Source: Thiohalocapsa marina
Lineage (GTDB): Bacteria > Pseudomonadota > Gammaproteobacteria > Chromatiales > Chromatiaceae
DNA length: 64,000 nucleotides
Reading direction: 5' to 3'
Assembly (NCBI RefSeq): GCF_008632335.1
Contig: NZ_VWXX01000008.1
Coordinates: 54,408-118,407, forward strand
Shown: positions 51,356 through 60,958 of the stretch, in pieces
How positions within the stretch are numbered: the first letter of the stretch is position 1
How the letters are laid out: each line of letters begins with the position of its first letter
The notes under the pieces: model-generated
Told to the model about the DNA's origin: nothing
Database searches by the model: none
What the model saw: the letters and a program-made list of their open reading frames with translations, nothing else
Made by a program: the position numbers and the translations under genes

Positions 51356-52486
51356 TCAGTCCCACTGCCGATAACGGCCGCCCAGCGTCAGCTCCACCGT
51401 CGCCGGTCGGCCGTTGCGCACGATACCGAGCTCCACCCGATCGCCCACCTGATAGCCCTCGAGCTGCTCGATGAGGGCATCCATGGTAGCCACCGGCCGC
51501 CCGTCCAGCGAGCGGATGATGTCACCCGGGATCACCTCACCGCCGTTGGTCACCCGGGTCCCCACCAGGCCCGCGCGCTCCGCCGGCGACTGGGGCTCCA
51601 CCCGCAGTACCAGCACCCCGTTCTCGATGCCGAGCTGGTCCAGGATGGTGCGCGCCGTGCCGTCATCGCTGTAGATGCCGATCCGCGGGCGCACATAACG
51701 GCCATGGGCGATCAACTGCGGCACCACCCGGTTCACCGTATCCACCGGGACCGCAAAGCCGATGCCGCTGAAGCTGCCGGACGGACTGTAGATGGCCGTG
51801 TTGATGCCGATCAGGCGCCCGGCACTATCCAGCAACGGACCGCCGGAGTTGCCCGGATTGATGGCGGCATCGGTCTGGATGAGCCGACGGATCTCCCCGG
51901 CCTGCTCTGAGGCGATGGTACGATCCAGCGCCGAAACCACGCCCGTGGTCAGACTGTAGTCGAAACCGAAGGGATTGCCGATGGCAAAGACCTTCTGCCC
52001 CACCCGCAGATCCGCGCTGCGCCCGACCGCCACCGGCTGGATCTTGGCCGACGGCATGCCGATGCGCAGCACCGCCAGATCGTGCTCCGGGCTCGCGCCA
52101 ATGAACTGGGCATTGTAGCTACGACCGTCGGTGAGGCGCACCCGCGCCGAGCGCGCATCCTCGATGACGTGGAAATTGGTCACCACGTGGCCCTGGTGGT
52201 CCCAGATCAGGCCCGAGCCAGTGCCCCGCCGCACCTCCGTCAGATTGCGCACCCAGGGGTTCACCAGCGTGGCCGTGGTGCTGATGAACACCACCGACGG
52301 GCTGACACGCTGAAAGATCTCGATGGTCGCCAACTCGTCGCCGGCCAGTTCGCCGCGGGCGGTCACCGCGCGGGGCTCGGCCTGGTGGAGGATCAGTAAC
52401 TGCTCCAGCCAGGGCTTGGCGGCGAGGGTGAGAAGAAACAGGATCGCGGCCCAGAACAGGATCCGCGGCAATTGAACTCCGTGCAT
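51356..52486 (-). CDS. Membrane-anchored trypsin-like protease with PDZ domain (DegS/HtrA type)
   Basis: About 376 residues, near DegS in length. One N-terminal membrane anchor (ILFWAAILFLLTLAA) is followed by an S1C protease domain. The triad is visible as His in VTNFHVIED, Asp in PEHDLAVLRI and Ser in GNSGGPLLDS. A single PDZ domain follows (LVLRVEPQSPAERAGL, GDIIRSLDGRPV). A single PDZ and a membrane anchor favour DegS, the sigma-E pathway protease that cleaves RseA. The rse genes are not here, so the symbol is withheld. The start ATG at 52486 begins MHGVQLPRILFW. Confidence 0.92.
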   Translation of the reverse strand: MHGVQLPRILFWAAILFLLTLAAKPWLEQLLILHQAEPRAVTARGELAGDELATIEIFQRVSPSVVFISTTATLVNPWVRNLTEVRRGTGSGLIWDHQGHVVTNFHVIEDARSARVRLTDGRSYNAQFIGASPEHDLAVLRIGMPSAKIQPVAVGRSADLRVGQKVFAIGNPFGFDYSLTTGVVSALDRTIASEQAGEIRRLIQTDAAINPGNSGGPLLDSAGRLIGINTAIYSPSGSFSGIGFAVPVDTVNRVVPQLIAHGRYVRPRIGIYSDDGTARTILDQLGIENGVLVLRVEPQSPAERAGLVGTRVTNGGEVIPGDIIRSLDGRPVATMDALIEQLEGYQVGDRVELGIVRNGRPATVELTLGGRYRQWD

Positions 52487-52791
52487 GGGTCTAAGGTCGG
52501 ACGGCTGGCGTGGATGGATGGCTGGCTGGCGTGGCAGGTCGGCGTGAACCGACAGCGCGGCGCCGGCGGCGGAGAAGCCGAGGCGCCGGCTGCGCGCGGG
52601 GGCAGTATACAGGCACACAGCGCGCGGCGCGGACGGTGAGCATTGCCGTATCGCAACGAGCACGTCGGCAAAAAGGCGTACAATGCCGATCTGGCCGCGA
52701 GGGATATTCAAGCACATCCCGAACGGCGTCGTCTCGATCGACATTCGGCCAGCGCCGAACCCACCCACCCGACCCCGCACTGGAGACACCC
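52487..52791. other. Gene-free divergent region with a candidate -10 box
   Basis: It starts with simple-sequence DNA rich in TGGC/TGGATGG (52505-52540). On the plus strand TACAAT at 52679-52684 lies in AAAGGCGTACAAT, shared exactly with 15137-15149, and may be the -10 for the DUF2892 gene. A minus-strand TATACT near 52604-52609 may serve the protease gene. No -35 is convincing and no gene is seen. Confidence 0.35.
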
Positions 52792-52983
52792 ATGACCAAG
52801 AACATCGGCAAGCAAGACCGCAACATCCGCTATGGCGTCGGCGCCGTGATGATCGTCGTCGGCCTGCTCACACAGACCTGGTGGCTCGCCCTGATCGGCC
52901 TGGTGCCCGTCGGCACCGCCTACATGGGTTCCTGCCCGGCCTACTCGGCCCTGAACATCGACACCCGCAAGGGCGGCGAATAA
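52792..52983 (+). CDS. Small DUF2892 (YgaP-like) membrane protein
   Basis: 63 residues: MTKNIGKQDRNIRYGVGA, then two hydrophobic segments (VMIVVGLLTQTWWLALIGLVPVGTAYMG), then SCPAYSALNIDTRK. The GxxPxxT...CPxY pattern is that of the DUF2892 two-helix domain, often found alone or fused to rhodanese in sulfur-related proteins. No rhodanese part is present here. The ATG at 52792 has TGGAGA upstream. A sulfur-metabolism role is only suggested. Confidence 0.87.
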   Translation: MTKNIGKQDRNIRYGVGAVMIVVGLLTQTWWLALIGLVPVGTAYMGSCPAYSALNIDTRKGGE

Positions 52984-53030
52984 TCCGTCGGTCACGGGCC
53001 GGCCGCCCGGCCGGTCCGGCTCCGGCGATT

Positions 53031-53158
53031 CGCATCGCGCCGGGTGCCGGGGTCGCGATTGGAGCCAGGATTGAGACCGGACCCGGAGACCGGGGGAGAC
53101 GGGAATCGAGCCTGGCACTGGCACCCAAACGCCCCCACCTGAACTGGTGGTAGTGCCA
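53031..53158 (+). repeat. Hexamer-periodic DNA and nested hairpin ahead of the ABC genes
   Basis: From 53031 about ten six-base units run in phase (for example GGTGCC, GGAGCC, GAGACC), ending near 53090, with further shifted units to about 53126. GGAGCCAGGATTGAGACC at 53061-53078 is shared with the trmD-rplS junction. A nested hairpin follows: TGGCACT (53113-53119) pairs with AGTGCCA (53152-53158) and encloses CCACC/GGTGG. The hairpin lies about 60 bases before the ABC ATPase start and could affect its expression. Confidence 0.5.
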
Positions 53159-53219
53159 CACTCGCGCCACCCGAAGCCTTCTCCAGCACATCACCTGCGT
53201 CCAACGGGGACCTTGCGGA

Positions 53220-54107
53220 ATGGAAGCCAAGCCGCTCATCGAAGCCGTCTCCCTGGTAAAGCAATTTCCCGGCGTCACCGCCGTCGACGGCCTCAGCTTC
53301 GGCGTGCGCCCAGGCCAATGCTTCGGCCTGCTCGGCCCCAATGGCGCCGGCAAGACCACCACGCTGGAGATGCTCGAAGGCATCCAGTCGCCCACCACCG
53401 GCGCCGTGCTGTTCCGCGGCAAGCCGCTGGACCAAGCCTTTCGCGAGGCCATCGGCATCCAGTTCCAGGCGACGGCGCTGCAGGACTTCCAGACCGTCGG
53501 CGAGGCCCTGGCCATGTTCGCCAGCCTGTACCGGCGCACCGCCGACCGCGACGAACTCATCGAGCTGTGCAACCTGGCGGAGATCCTGCGCCGGGACACG
53601 CGCAAGCTCTCCGGCGGACAGCGCCAGCGGCTGCTGCTGGCCATCGCCCTGGTCAATGACCCACAGCTGGTCTTCCTGGACGAGCCCACCACAGGCCTCG
53701 ACCCCCAGGCCCGCCGAAACTTCTGGTCGCTGATCGAAACCGTGCGCGCACGGGGCAAGACCATCCTGCTGACCACGCACTACATGGAAGAGGCCGAGCG
53801 CCTGTGCGACGAGGTGGCCATCGTCGACCGGGGCCGCATCATCGCCCAGGGCGAGCCGGGCTGCCTGGTGGGCAGCCACTTTCCCGACGCCATCGTGCGT
53901 CTGCCCGCCGCCGCCTGGCCCCCGCAGCGCGCGCTGCCGACCAACGCGGAACGGCGCGACACCGCCATCGAGTTCTATACCGATGACGTGGCCGCGACCC
54001 TGGAGGAACTGGAACGGCTCGACATCCCGCTCACCGCGTTGCGCGTGGACCGCCCGAGCCTGGAGGATCTGTTCCTCAAGCTCACCGGACATACCCTGAG
54101 GGCCTGA
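53220..54107 (+). CDS. ABC transporter ATP-binding protein (ABC-2 exporter)
   Basis: A 295-residue ATPase. Walker A is GPNGAGKTT, the Q-loop is GIQFQATALQD, the signature LSGGQRQR, Walker B LVFLDEP and the H-loop TTHYMEEAE. The C-terminal extension of about 80 residues is of the kind seen in drug- or lipid-exporting DrrA/CcmA-like ATPases. It is followed 2 bases later by its permease. Substrate unknown. Confidence 0.93.
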   Translation: MEAKPLIEAVSLVKQFPGVTAVDGLSFGVRPGQCFGLLGPNGAGKTTTLEMLEGIQSPTTGAVLFRGKPLDQAFREAIGIQFQATALQDFQTVGEALAMFASLYRRTADRDELIELCNLAEILRRDTRKLSGGQRQRLLLAIALVNDPQLVFLDEPTTGLDPQARRNFWSLIETVRARGKTILLTTHYMEEAERLCDEVAIVDRGRIIAQGEPGCLVGSHFPDAIVRLPAAAWPPQRALPTNAERRDTAIEFYTDDVAATLEELERLDIPLTALRVDRPSLEDLFLKLTGHTLRA

Positions 54108-54109
54108 TC

Positions 54110-55171
54110 ATGTGGTCGCGCATCCTGGCCGTCTTCACCGCCCGCAACCGCGAGTTCTACCGCGACAGCGCCGGGCTGACCTGGAACATCCTGATGCCGG
54201 TGATGATGATCCTCGCCTTCGCCTTCATCTTCGGCGGGGCGCCGCGAGACCTGCTCAAGGTGGCCGTGGTCGGGCAGGCGACCTCGCTGTCGCAGCAGGC
54301 CCTGCTGGATACCCCGCACATCACCATCGTCCCCGTCGAAGCCACCGACGCGGCGCTGGCTGCGGCCGTCGGCAAGGTGCAGCGCCATCAGCTCGACCTG
54401 CTGCTGGATCCCGCCAATGGCGGCACCTACTGGGTCAACCCGGACTCTCCCACCGGCGTGCTCGCGGAGCGGCTGCTGCTCGGCGCAGAGGCCATGGCGC
54501 GAACGGCCCGGCAGCAGACGCCGGACCAGGCGCCGAACATGGGGCCAGAGCGGCGGGTGGCGAGCGGTGAGGCCCTGACCTATGCCGACTGGGTGTTGCC
54601 CGGCGTACTGGCCATGAACGTCATGTTCTCCAGCCTCTGGGGTGTCGGCTGGGTGGTGGTGCGCTACCGCAAGAACGGCGTGCTGCGCCGGCTCAAGGCA
54701 ACACCGCTGCGGCCGTTCGAATTCCTGACCGCACAGGTGCTGTCACGCCTGCTGGTGGTCCTGGGCGCAAGCACGTTTGTGTATTTTGCCGCCACGCTGA
54801 TCCTGGACTTCCCCATGCGCGGCTCCCTGGTGGCGCTGCTGCTGGTCTACACCGCCGGGGCGCTGTGCATGATCAGCCTCGGTCTCACCGTGGCCGCCCG
54901 GCTGCGCACCGAAGAGCTGGCGGACGGTCTGCTCAACCTGCTGTCCTGGCCCATGCTGCTGCTCTCCGGCGTCTGGTTCTCGATGGAAGGCACCACCGCC
55001 GCCGCCCGCCTGCTGTCCGAGCTGATGCCGCTGACCCACCTGGTGAACGCCGCCCGGGCCATCATGCTCGATGGGGCCGGCGTCATCGACGTGCTGCCCC
55101 AGATCGGTCTGCTCCTGGCCTTGGCCGGGGTGCTGCTGACGGTGGCCGCGCGGCTGTTCCGGTGGGAATGA
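54110..55171 (+). CDS. ABC-2 type permease
   Basis: A 353-residue membrane protein. An N-terminal helix (GLTWNILMPVMMILAFAFIFGG) is followed by a soluble loop of about 150 residues, then five C-terminal helices including VMFSSLWGVGWVVVRY and GALCMISLGLTVAARL and the ABC-2 segment LLSWPMLLLSGVWFSME. The layout fits DrrB/YadH-like exporters. The start ATG at 54110 sits 2 bases after the ATPase stop, so the two are a unit. It ends 40 bases from the convergent flippase-like gene. Confidence 0.92.
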   Translation: MWSRILAVFTARNREFYRDSAGLTWNILMPVMMILAFAFIFGGAPRDLLKVAVVGQATSLSQQALLDTPHITIVPVEATDAALAAAVGKVQRHQLDLLLDPANGGTYWVNPDSPTGVLAERLLLGAEAMARTARQQTPDQAPNMGPERRVASGEALTYADWVLPGVLAMNVMFSSLWGVGWVVVRYRKNGVLRRLKATPLRPFEFLTAQVLSRLLVVLGASTFVYFAATLILDFPMRGSLVALLLVYTAGALCMISLGLTVAARLRTEELADGLLNLLSWPMLLLSGVWFSMEGTTAAARLLSELMPLTHLVNAARAIMLDGAGVIDVLPQIGLLLALAGVLLTVAARLFRWE

Positions 55172-55211
55172 TGCCCTTGGCACGACACCTTTGGATTGAC
55201 GCCGCGGCCAC

Positions 55212-56198
55212 TCAGGATCCGTTTTCCGCACTGCTCCCGGTCTGAATCTGGGTTCGGATCGGTATCAGCAGGGCCAGCCCGCCGAGCACCAGCGTGGTTC
55301 CGAGCAGGAACAGGTGCAGATTGACCGCCCCGCCCAAGGCGTCGGCGGCACTGATGCCGAAGGGCAGCATGGCCGCCACCGTGGCCAGTTCATAGGACCC
55401 GGCGCCGGCGATGCCGTGAAACGGCAACACGGTGGACAGCTCCGCACCGATGACTCCCGCCAGCACCTTCCAGAAGTCCACCGCGACGAAGTGGCCCAGC
55501 ACGGCGGCAAACGCCACCAGCTTCAGCGACCAGATCGCCGCCGTCCAGAGATAGAGGCGGCCGATGGAGCGCGGCTCCGCCGGTCCGGCCCCGGCGATGA
55601 CGCTGGCGATGCGCCACAGCCGCCCGTGGCTGACGCTGGTCCGGCTGAACACCAGCACCAGCCGGCCGGCCACCGGCAGCAACACAATCCATGCCAGCGC
55701 CGCCAGCACCCAGAGCCAGGCCGGGTCCCGCAGCCACAGGATCAGCCAGCCCACCAGCCCCAGGAAGTGCAGGTCCAGCAACCGGATCCACAGCAGCGAT
55801 GCGCCGGCGGCGAGAAAGCCGTGGCCGAAATAGCGGCGCATCAACCACGGAAACAGCAGCTCCCCCGCCCGCATGGGCAGCAGATTGTTGGCCGTGTTGT
55901 GCAGCACAGACAGGCGCAGCACCGCGCTGAAGCGCCCGCGCAGCAGGCTGCCGAAGAAGTCGTACACCCGTACGGCCCGCAGCCAGTAACTCAGCGCCGT
56001 CAGCGCGAAGGCCGTGAACAGCACCCAGGGGGACAGCGTTGTCCAGGGCACCAGCAATGCCCGCCAGCCGACGCCCTTCTGCACCGCGATGACCAGCCCC
56101 AGCAGCAGCGCCCCGCCGATCAGCCAGTCACGCGGCCGCCCCAGCCCCATGCCGGACCTGCTCGGGCCCGGGCTCCGAAAAAGGCCAGGGCCCGGCAT
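55212..56198 (-). CDS. Flippase-like integral membrane protein (LPG-synthase TM / UPF0104 family)
   Basis: About 328 residues with seven to eight hydrophobic helices. It has the family landmarks ALSYWLRAVRVYDFF, LHNTANNLLPMRAGELLFPWLM and LPFHGIAGAGSYELATVAAMLPFG, matching the lysylphosphatidylglycerol-synthase membrane domain group (AglD/YbhN-like), which includes lipid flippases and glycosyl-lipid transporters. No synthetase domain is attached. Its ATG overlaps the acyltransferase stop (TGATG), so it is the last gene of the tamA-tamB operon. The N-terminal 18 residues (PGPGLFRSPGPSRSG) are encoded by hexamer-periodic DNA. Confidence 0.87.
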   Translation of the reverse strand: MPGPGLFRSPGPSRSGMGLGRPRDWLIGGALLLGLVIAVQKGVGWRALLVPWTTLSPWVLFTAFALTALSYWLRAVRVYDFFGSLLRGRFSAVLRLSVLHNTANNLLPMRAGELLFPWLMRRYFGHGFLAAGASLLWIRLLDLHFLGLVGWLILWLRDPAWLWVLAALAWIVLLPVAGRLVLVFSRTSVSHGRLWRIASVIAGAGPAEPRSIGRLYLWTAAIWSLKLVAFAAVLGHFVAVDFWKVLAGVIGAELSTVLPFHGIAGAGSYELATVAAMLPFGISAADALGGAVNLHLFLLGTTLVLGGLALLIPIRTQIQTGSSAENGS

Positions 56199-56211
56199 CA
56201 GACCCGCGCCC
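56158..56211 (-). repeat. Hexamer-periodic DNA at the acyltransferase-flippase junction
   Basis: Nine in-phase six-base units on the minus strand (for example GATGCC, GGGCCC, GAGCCC) span the stop of the acyltransferase gene and the first codons of the flippase-like gene. Confidence 0.5.
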
Positions 56212-57190
56212 GGCGACGCTTGCACCGCTGTCGGCGGGCATCGCGCGCATACACCGGCGGCGCGCCCTCGGGCCGGGTCTTGAACCGGCGGTGGACCCAG
56301 AAATACTGGGCCGGCATGTCGCGCAGGCGCGCCTCGATCACCTGATTCATCCGCGTCGTGTCCTGCAGCGTGTCGCCACTCGGAAAGTCTGTCAGCGGCG
56401 GATCGAAGATCAGCTCCAGCCCGCGCCCGTCCGGCAGAAAGCGGGCGAAGGTGGGAATGACCACCGCGTCGGCCAGACGCGCGATGCGACCCAGGGTCGG
56501 CACCGTCGCCGCCGGCAGCCCGCAGAAGGGCACGAAGACACCGCGCCGCCGGCCGGGATCCTGGTCCGGCAGATAGAAGAACGGCGTGCCCCGCTTCATC
56601 TCGCGGACCAGCCGGCGCAGATCGTCCTGGCGCTCCACCGGCATGCTGCCGAAGCGGGTCCGGCCGTGCTTGACCTGGGCGTCGATCACCGGGTTGCGGA
56701 TGCGCTGGTACATGTACATGCCCGGATGCACCAGGGCCGTGAACGCGGTGCCGCCCAGTTCCAGGCCGAGAAAATGCGGCACCAGCACGATCACCGGGCG
56801 CCCTTCGGCAATGCAGCGATCGATGAATGCCCGGTTGCGGATGCTGACGATGCCCCGCAACCGCTCCGGCGTGGCGCCCCAGCTCAGCCCCTGACAGACG
56901 GCGGCGACCCCGAGCCAGCGGAAGTGCTCCCGCAACAGCCGCTCCCGCGCGGCGGCGTCCAGCTCCGGCAGGCAGATCCCCAGGTTGGTCCGCGCCACCC
57001 GCCGGCGGCCCGGCAGCACAAGGTAGCCGATGCGGCCCAGACCACTGCCCAGCCGCACCTGCCAGCGGAAAGGCAGGCGCGCCAGCAGCCGGAACAGACC
57101 GACCGCCACCCAGGCCGGCCAGTGTCGCGGGCCGCGCGGCGGCGGCGTCATGCCCGATGCAGACGGGCTTTCGGTTTTCGCGGCGCTCAT
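56198..57190 (-). CDS. LpxL/HtrB-family lysophospholipid or lipid A acyltransferase
   Basis: A 330-residue protein with an N-terminal amphipathic or membrane segment (AWVAVGLFRLLARLPF). The catalytic HX4E motif is visible as VPHFLGLELGG. Further family blocks are ARTNLGICLPEL, FGSMPVERQDDLRRLVREM, PDQDPGRRRGVFVPFCG and MPAQYFWVHRRFKTRPEG. LpxL-type enzymes add a secondary acyl chain to lipid A; related members acylate other lipids. It starts 9 bases after the tamB stop and overlaps the flippase-like gene, so its substrate may be linked to those genes. Confidence 0.92.
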   Translation of the reverse strand: MSAAKTESPSASGMTPPPRGPRHWPAWVAVGLFRLLARLPFRWQVRLGSGLGRIGYLVLPGRRRVARTNLGICLPELDAAARERLLREHFRWLGVAAVCQGLSWGATPERLRGIVSIRNRAFIDRCIAEGRPVIVLVPHFLGLELGGTAFTALVHPGMYMYQRIRNPVIDAQVKHGRTRFGSMPVERQDDLRRLVREMKRGTPFFYLPDQDPGRRRGVFVPFCGLPAATVPTLGRIARLADAVVIPTFARFLPDGRGLELIFDPPLTDFPSGDTLQDTTRMNQVIEARLRDMPAQYFWVHRRFKTRPEGAPPVYARDARRQRCKRRRARV

Positions 57191-57199
57191 CCGCCCCGG

Positions 57200-60100
57200 T
57201 CAACGCTCGAACTTGTAGAACACATCCACGCCCTGGCTATCCCCGGTCTCGGTCTGCACCTCGATGTGCTTGTTCAGGTCATAGCGCAGCTTGACCGTAT
57301 CGGCCTGCTCGGCGAGGCTGGTCTCGTATTCCATGAACAGCTTCGGCGCGATGTAGGTTCCCACCGACAGGGAACGGTTGGTGGCCTCGCCATTGCGCTT
57401 CGGTGGCACACCGGTGACCAGATAGCTGGTCACCTCCGCCTGGGTCAGGTCGGGGTCAGACTCGGAAAAGAAGGCGAGTTTCGGATTGCGCAGCGTACCC
57501 AGCACCCGAACCCCGGCGGTGATGTCGCCCCCCTGACGCTGGGCGTTCAGAATCAGCCCCGGGTTGTCGAGGGGCGTCTTGGCGAACACCACGATGCCCT
57601 GCTCGATGGTCAGCGGCTTGCCGACGCTGGTGAGCAGCCCCGCGCCTGGAATGGGGACCCGGTAGGTTCCGTCGATGACCTCCAGCTGGCCGTCTCCGAT
57701 CAGGTCGCGGTTCGGCTCCCGGATCACCCGCAGCTCGCCGCGAAGCTTGCCGCGCAGCCCGAAGGCCTCCACCAGCACCTGATCGCCCAGCCGGGCAAGC
57801 AGGTCCACATGAAACGGCATCGCCTCCTGCTGCGTGGCCGTGGATTCCAGCACCACGTCCGCCGACGGCGTGATCGCCCCGGACGGGATGCTGCGCGGCA
57901 TGATGCGCGCCTCGGGCACTGTGATCTCGCCCTTCAACGCGCCTCCCCCGGGCCCGAACCCCAGCTCCAGGGCGGTGGAAACGACGGCGAAGTACTCCTT
58001 GCTGTTCGCCACGGTCATGTTGTCGCCACTGATATCGACGCGCAGCTGCACGCCCTGATCGCCGCCGCTGGCGCTGCCGTCGATCCGCAGCTGCCCGCCA
58101 CCCACCAGCGCCGAGCCCTGCAGATCGGCATCGGCGATGCCGCGACTGACGGCGGTCAGGTTCGCCTGCGACAGCTCGAACCCGTACAGCGGCACCTTGA
58201 AACCAACCTCTCGCACGGCCAGCCGGCCCCGCACATCAGGCCGCGCCAGGGTGCCGAACAGCTCCGCATCCAGGTCGATAGTTCCAGTGAAGCCGTCGAT
58301 GTCCGGCAGCAGGCCGGATACCCGCGACAGGTCCGTCAGCCGCAACTCGATGCCACCGCCCAGGCGCTGGGACGCCCCGCCCGTGAGCCGGAAGCCCGGC
58401 AGCGACAGCGTGCCGTTCAGGCGCCCCAGGCCCGGAACGCCAAGTCCGAGAACGCCTTCAAGGGCCTTGTCGCCGGCGCGGACGTCCAGCCGCGCGCCGG
58501 AAAAGACCAGTGTCTCGGTGTGCTCGGGCAACACCAGCTGCAGCTCGCCAGTGGGCGTCTCCAGCCGCGCACTGCCGTCTAGCACGCCCCCCGCAGTGCG
58601 GAACCGGGCCTCCGCGCGCAGCTGTCCCTGCACCACCGTCTGGGTGGGTAACAGCGGCCGCAGCAGGCCGAGGTCGATTCGCGGCACATCCAGATCCGCC
58701 TCGACGCTGTCCGGCCGCGGCTGCCGGACGCTGACGCACCCGCCGGAATCGCGACCATCGGCGATGCACAGCGGGCCGGCGGAGACCTGCCCCGCCGCCA
58801 ACGCGAAGGGCGCTGGCCGTTGCAGCCGCCAGTCGCCGAACGACGGCGTGTCCAGCGTCAGCTGGGTCAGGCTGCCGGAGTAGTCGCCGCCATCCGCCAG
58901 TCCGCCCACCGCCGCCAGGGTCAGGGACAAGGGCTCGCCGAGCAAGCGCAGATCGAGCCGATGGGCGGAAAGCCGACCATTGCCGGTGAGGTTGAGGCTG
59001 GCGAAGCGCTGGTCTCCGGCCACCAGATCCGTGCCGACGACGGCGACCCGCAGGATGGCATCGGGTTCCAGCCCCAGTTCGGCATTGCCGCTCAGGCGGG
59101 CGATGCCATTACCGGCCAGTTCCGCGCCCTCCGCATCCAGCGTCAGCGCTACCTGCGGGGCGTCGGGGCTGCCACCGATGCGCCCGTGCGTTGCCAGGCG
59201 ACCCCTGGCATCCGGCAGCAGGCTGCCGAGGTCCGGGGAGTTGAAATCGAACTGCAGGTCCAGGTCCTCGTCCGGCCCCAGCCCGCCGCGTCCCGACGCG
59301 GTGAGCCGGGTGGGCCCGGAGCTGGCCTGCAGCTGCCGCAGCTCGAACGCGGCGCCCGCCAGCCGCACGTCGGCCTCCACCGCCACCGGATAGTCGCGCA
59401 GGCGCCCGCCGAAGTCGCGCACCCGCGCCTCCAGCTCCGGACCCTCCTCGGTCAGCCGACCGGTGGTCTCCAGCCGCCCGCCGAGCTGTCCCGGCCAGTC
59501 CGCCGCCAGCCCACCTGGATCGATGGCCGCCGCCACCAGCGCCAGGTCCCAGTCCACCGTTGGCGCCCAGCCGGCCTGGCCTTCGACAACGACGCTGCCC
59601 CCCAGCGTGTTCAGGGTTGCCGAGCGGATCCGGGTCCGCTCGGTGTCACCCGTGCCTTTGAGCAGCAGCCGGGCCGCAGGCAACTGCGCGCCGCCCAGAT
59701 CGGCCTCCACGGCATAGCGGTAATCCGCCGGCGAGCCCCGAAGATCGAGCGTGCCCGACGGCGACTCGGCCAGGGCATCATCCCGCAGCGGCCAGCGCAG
59801 TCTCTCCCAGGTTCCGGCAAGGGCAAAGTCGGGCGCGGCGCCGCCCAGATCCAGGCTGCCGGTCAGCTGCACGGTGGCGCCTGAGCCGGTCTCGTCGAGC
59901 CGCAGCCGCCGAACCTCCAGCACCGGCTCTGCCCAGGCCAGATCCAGTTCCGCCGCGAGCTGGCCGGCGTCCGGCAGCTCGGGGACATCGCCGCTCAGGG
60001 TGCCCGTCAGGCGTGCCTGGCGCAGATCGCCGCTGGTGGCCAGGCGCGCGTCGAGATTGACCGGCGGCGCATCGGCGACGAGCTGCGGCAGGTCCAGCCG

Positions 60101-60958
60101 CCGCAGGTGAATGTCGCCCTCCCAGGCCGGCGCGTCCAGCACCGAGCGCACGCGTGCATCCAGCGTCAGGTCGATCGATCCCGTCACCTGATGCTGCACG
60201 GTCAGCTCCTGCAGATCGCCACCCACCTGGCCCTGGCCCCGCACCTGCAGGGCCGGATCCTGGGCGAACTCCCAGTCCAGATCGAGCGCCACCGGATACG
60301 CGCCGCTAAGACGCACCTCGCCGCCAAGATCCGCCCGCGCCCGCGGCTGTGTCAGCACCACCCGCAATTGCCGGATCTGCAGCAGGTCGGCGGAGCCGGC
60401 GGCGGACAACTCCGCCCGCGCCAGAACGATCGCCGACTCCGGCGCCGCGTCGCGCTGGCTGAAGCGGAAGTGTTCGATCAGGACATTGGCGAGTTCCAGT
60501 TCGAGCGGCAGGCGGATCTGCGGCAGCTGGAACGGCTCGGCCGCCTCGTCATCCGCCGAGGGCGCCGTCTGCAGATCCACATCCCGCGCCGCGAGCTGTG
60601 TGACCTCGAGCCGGCCCGCCAGCAGGGCGCCCGGATTCCAGTCCAGGCGCAGCTGCGCCGCGGACAGCGTCAGGGCCGGCAGATCCAGCCGCAGGCCGGT
60701 GACCTCGAGCGCGCCGAGCAGGCGGCCATTCACCCGTTCGATCGCGACCATCCCCGGGGCCAGATCCTCGGCCAGCGCCGCCACGGCGCGCAATCCGCTC
60801 TGGGTTCCGAGCACCAGCCCGAGCAGCAACAGGACCAGCAGCAGCAGCGACAGCAGCAGGCGCCAGAAAAGCCCGAACAGCCCGATGCGGCGAGCGCCGC
60901 GGGAAGACCCGGACCCGGCAGGTTGCACCGGCGCTGGCGCGGTCACCGGAGCACTCAC
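57200..60958 (-). CDS. tamB: Translocation and assembly module inner-membrane protein TamB
   Basis: A very long AsmA-like protein of 1252 residues. It has an N-terminal signal anchor (IGLFGLFWRLLLSLLLLVLLLLGLVLG), then a long repetitive beta-rich region forming the lipid-conducting groove. The C-terminal DUF490/TamB domain includes GLLTSVGKPLTIEQGIVVF, LNAQRQGGDITAGVRVLGTLRNPKLAFFS and the ending VDVFYKFER. It spans the periplasm with TamA and is implicated in phospholipid transport and outer-membrane protein assembly. Its ATG overlaps the tamA stop by 4 bases (ATGA). Confidence 0.96.
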   Translation of the reverse strand: MSAPVTAPAPVQPAGSGSSRGARRIGLFGLFWRLLLSLLLLVLLLLGLVLGTQSGLRAVAALAEDLAPGMVAIERVNGRLLGALEVTGLRLDLPALTLSAAQLRLDWNPGALLAGRLEVTQLAARDVDLQTAPSADDEAAEPFQLPQIRLPLELELANVLIEHFRFSQRDAAPESAIVLARAELSAAGSADLLQIRQLRVVLTQPRARADLGGEVRLSGAYPVALDLDWEFAQDPALQVRGQGQVGGDLQELTVQHQVTGSIDLTLDARVRSVLDAPAWEGDIHLRRLDLPQLVADAPPVNLDARLATSGDLRQARLTGTLSGDVPELPDAGQLAAELDLAWAEPVLEVRRLRLDETGSGATVQLTGSLDLGGAAPDFALAGTWERLRWPLRDDALAESPSGTLDLRGSPADYRYAVEADLGGAQLPAARLLLKGTGDTERTRIRSATLNTLGGSVVVEGQAGWAPTVDWDLALVAAAIDPGGLAADWPGQLGGRLETTGRLTEEGPELEARVRDFGGRLRDYPVAVEADVRLAGAAFELRQLQASSGPTRLTASGRGGLGPDEDLDLQFDFNSPDLGSLLPDARGRLATHGRIGGSPDAPQVALTLDAEGAELAGNGIARLSGNAELGLEPDAILRVAVVGTDLVAGDQRFASLNLTGNGRLSAHRLDLRLLGEPLSLTLAAVGGLADGGDYSGSLTQLTLDTPSFGDWRLQRPAPFALAAGQVSAGPLCIADGRDSGGCVSVRQPRPDSVEADLDVPRIDLGLLRPLLPTQTVVQGQLRAEARFRTAGGVLDGSARLETPTGELQLVLPEHTETLVFSGARLDVRAGDKALEGVLGLGVPGLGRLNGTLSLPGFRLTGGASQRLGGGIELRLTDLSRVSGLLPDIDGFTGTIDLDAELFGTLARPDVRGRLAVREVGFKVPLYGFELSQANLTAVSRGIADADLQGSALVGGGQLRIDGSASGGDQGVQLRVDISGDNMTVANSKEYFAVVSTALELGFGPGGGALKGEITVPEARIMPRSIPSGAITPSADVVLESTATQQEAMPFHVDLLARLGDQVLVEAFGLRGKLRGELRVIREPNRDLIGDGQLEVIDGTYRVPIPGAGLLTSVGKPLTIEQGIVVFAKTPLDNPGLILNAQRQGGDITAGVRVLGTLRNPKLAFFSESDPDLTQAEVTSYLVTGVPPKRNGEATNRSLSVGTYIAPKLFMEYETSLAEQADTVKLRYDLNKHIEVQTETGDSQGVDVFYKFER

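Noticed and set aside
56291..58582. A 763-codon open frame antisense to the acyltransferase and tamB
   Set aside because: Same composition artefact; it spans two real genes on the other strand.
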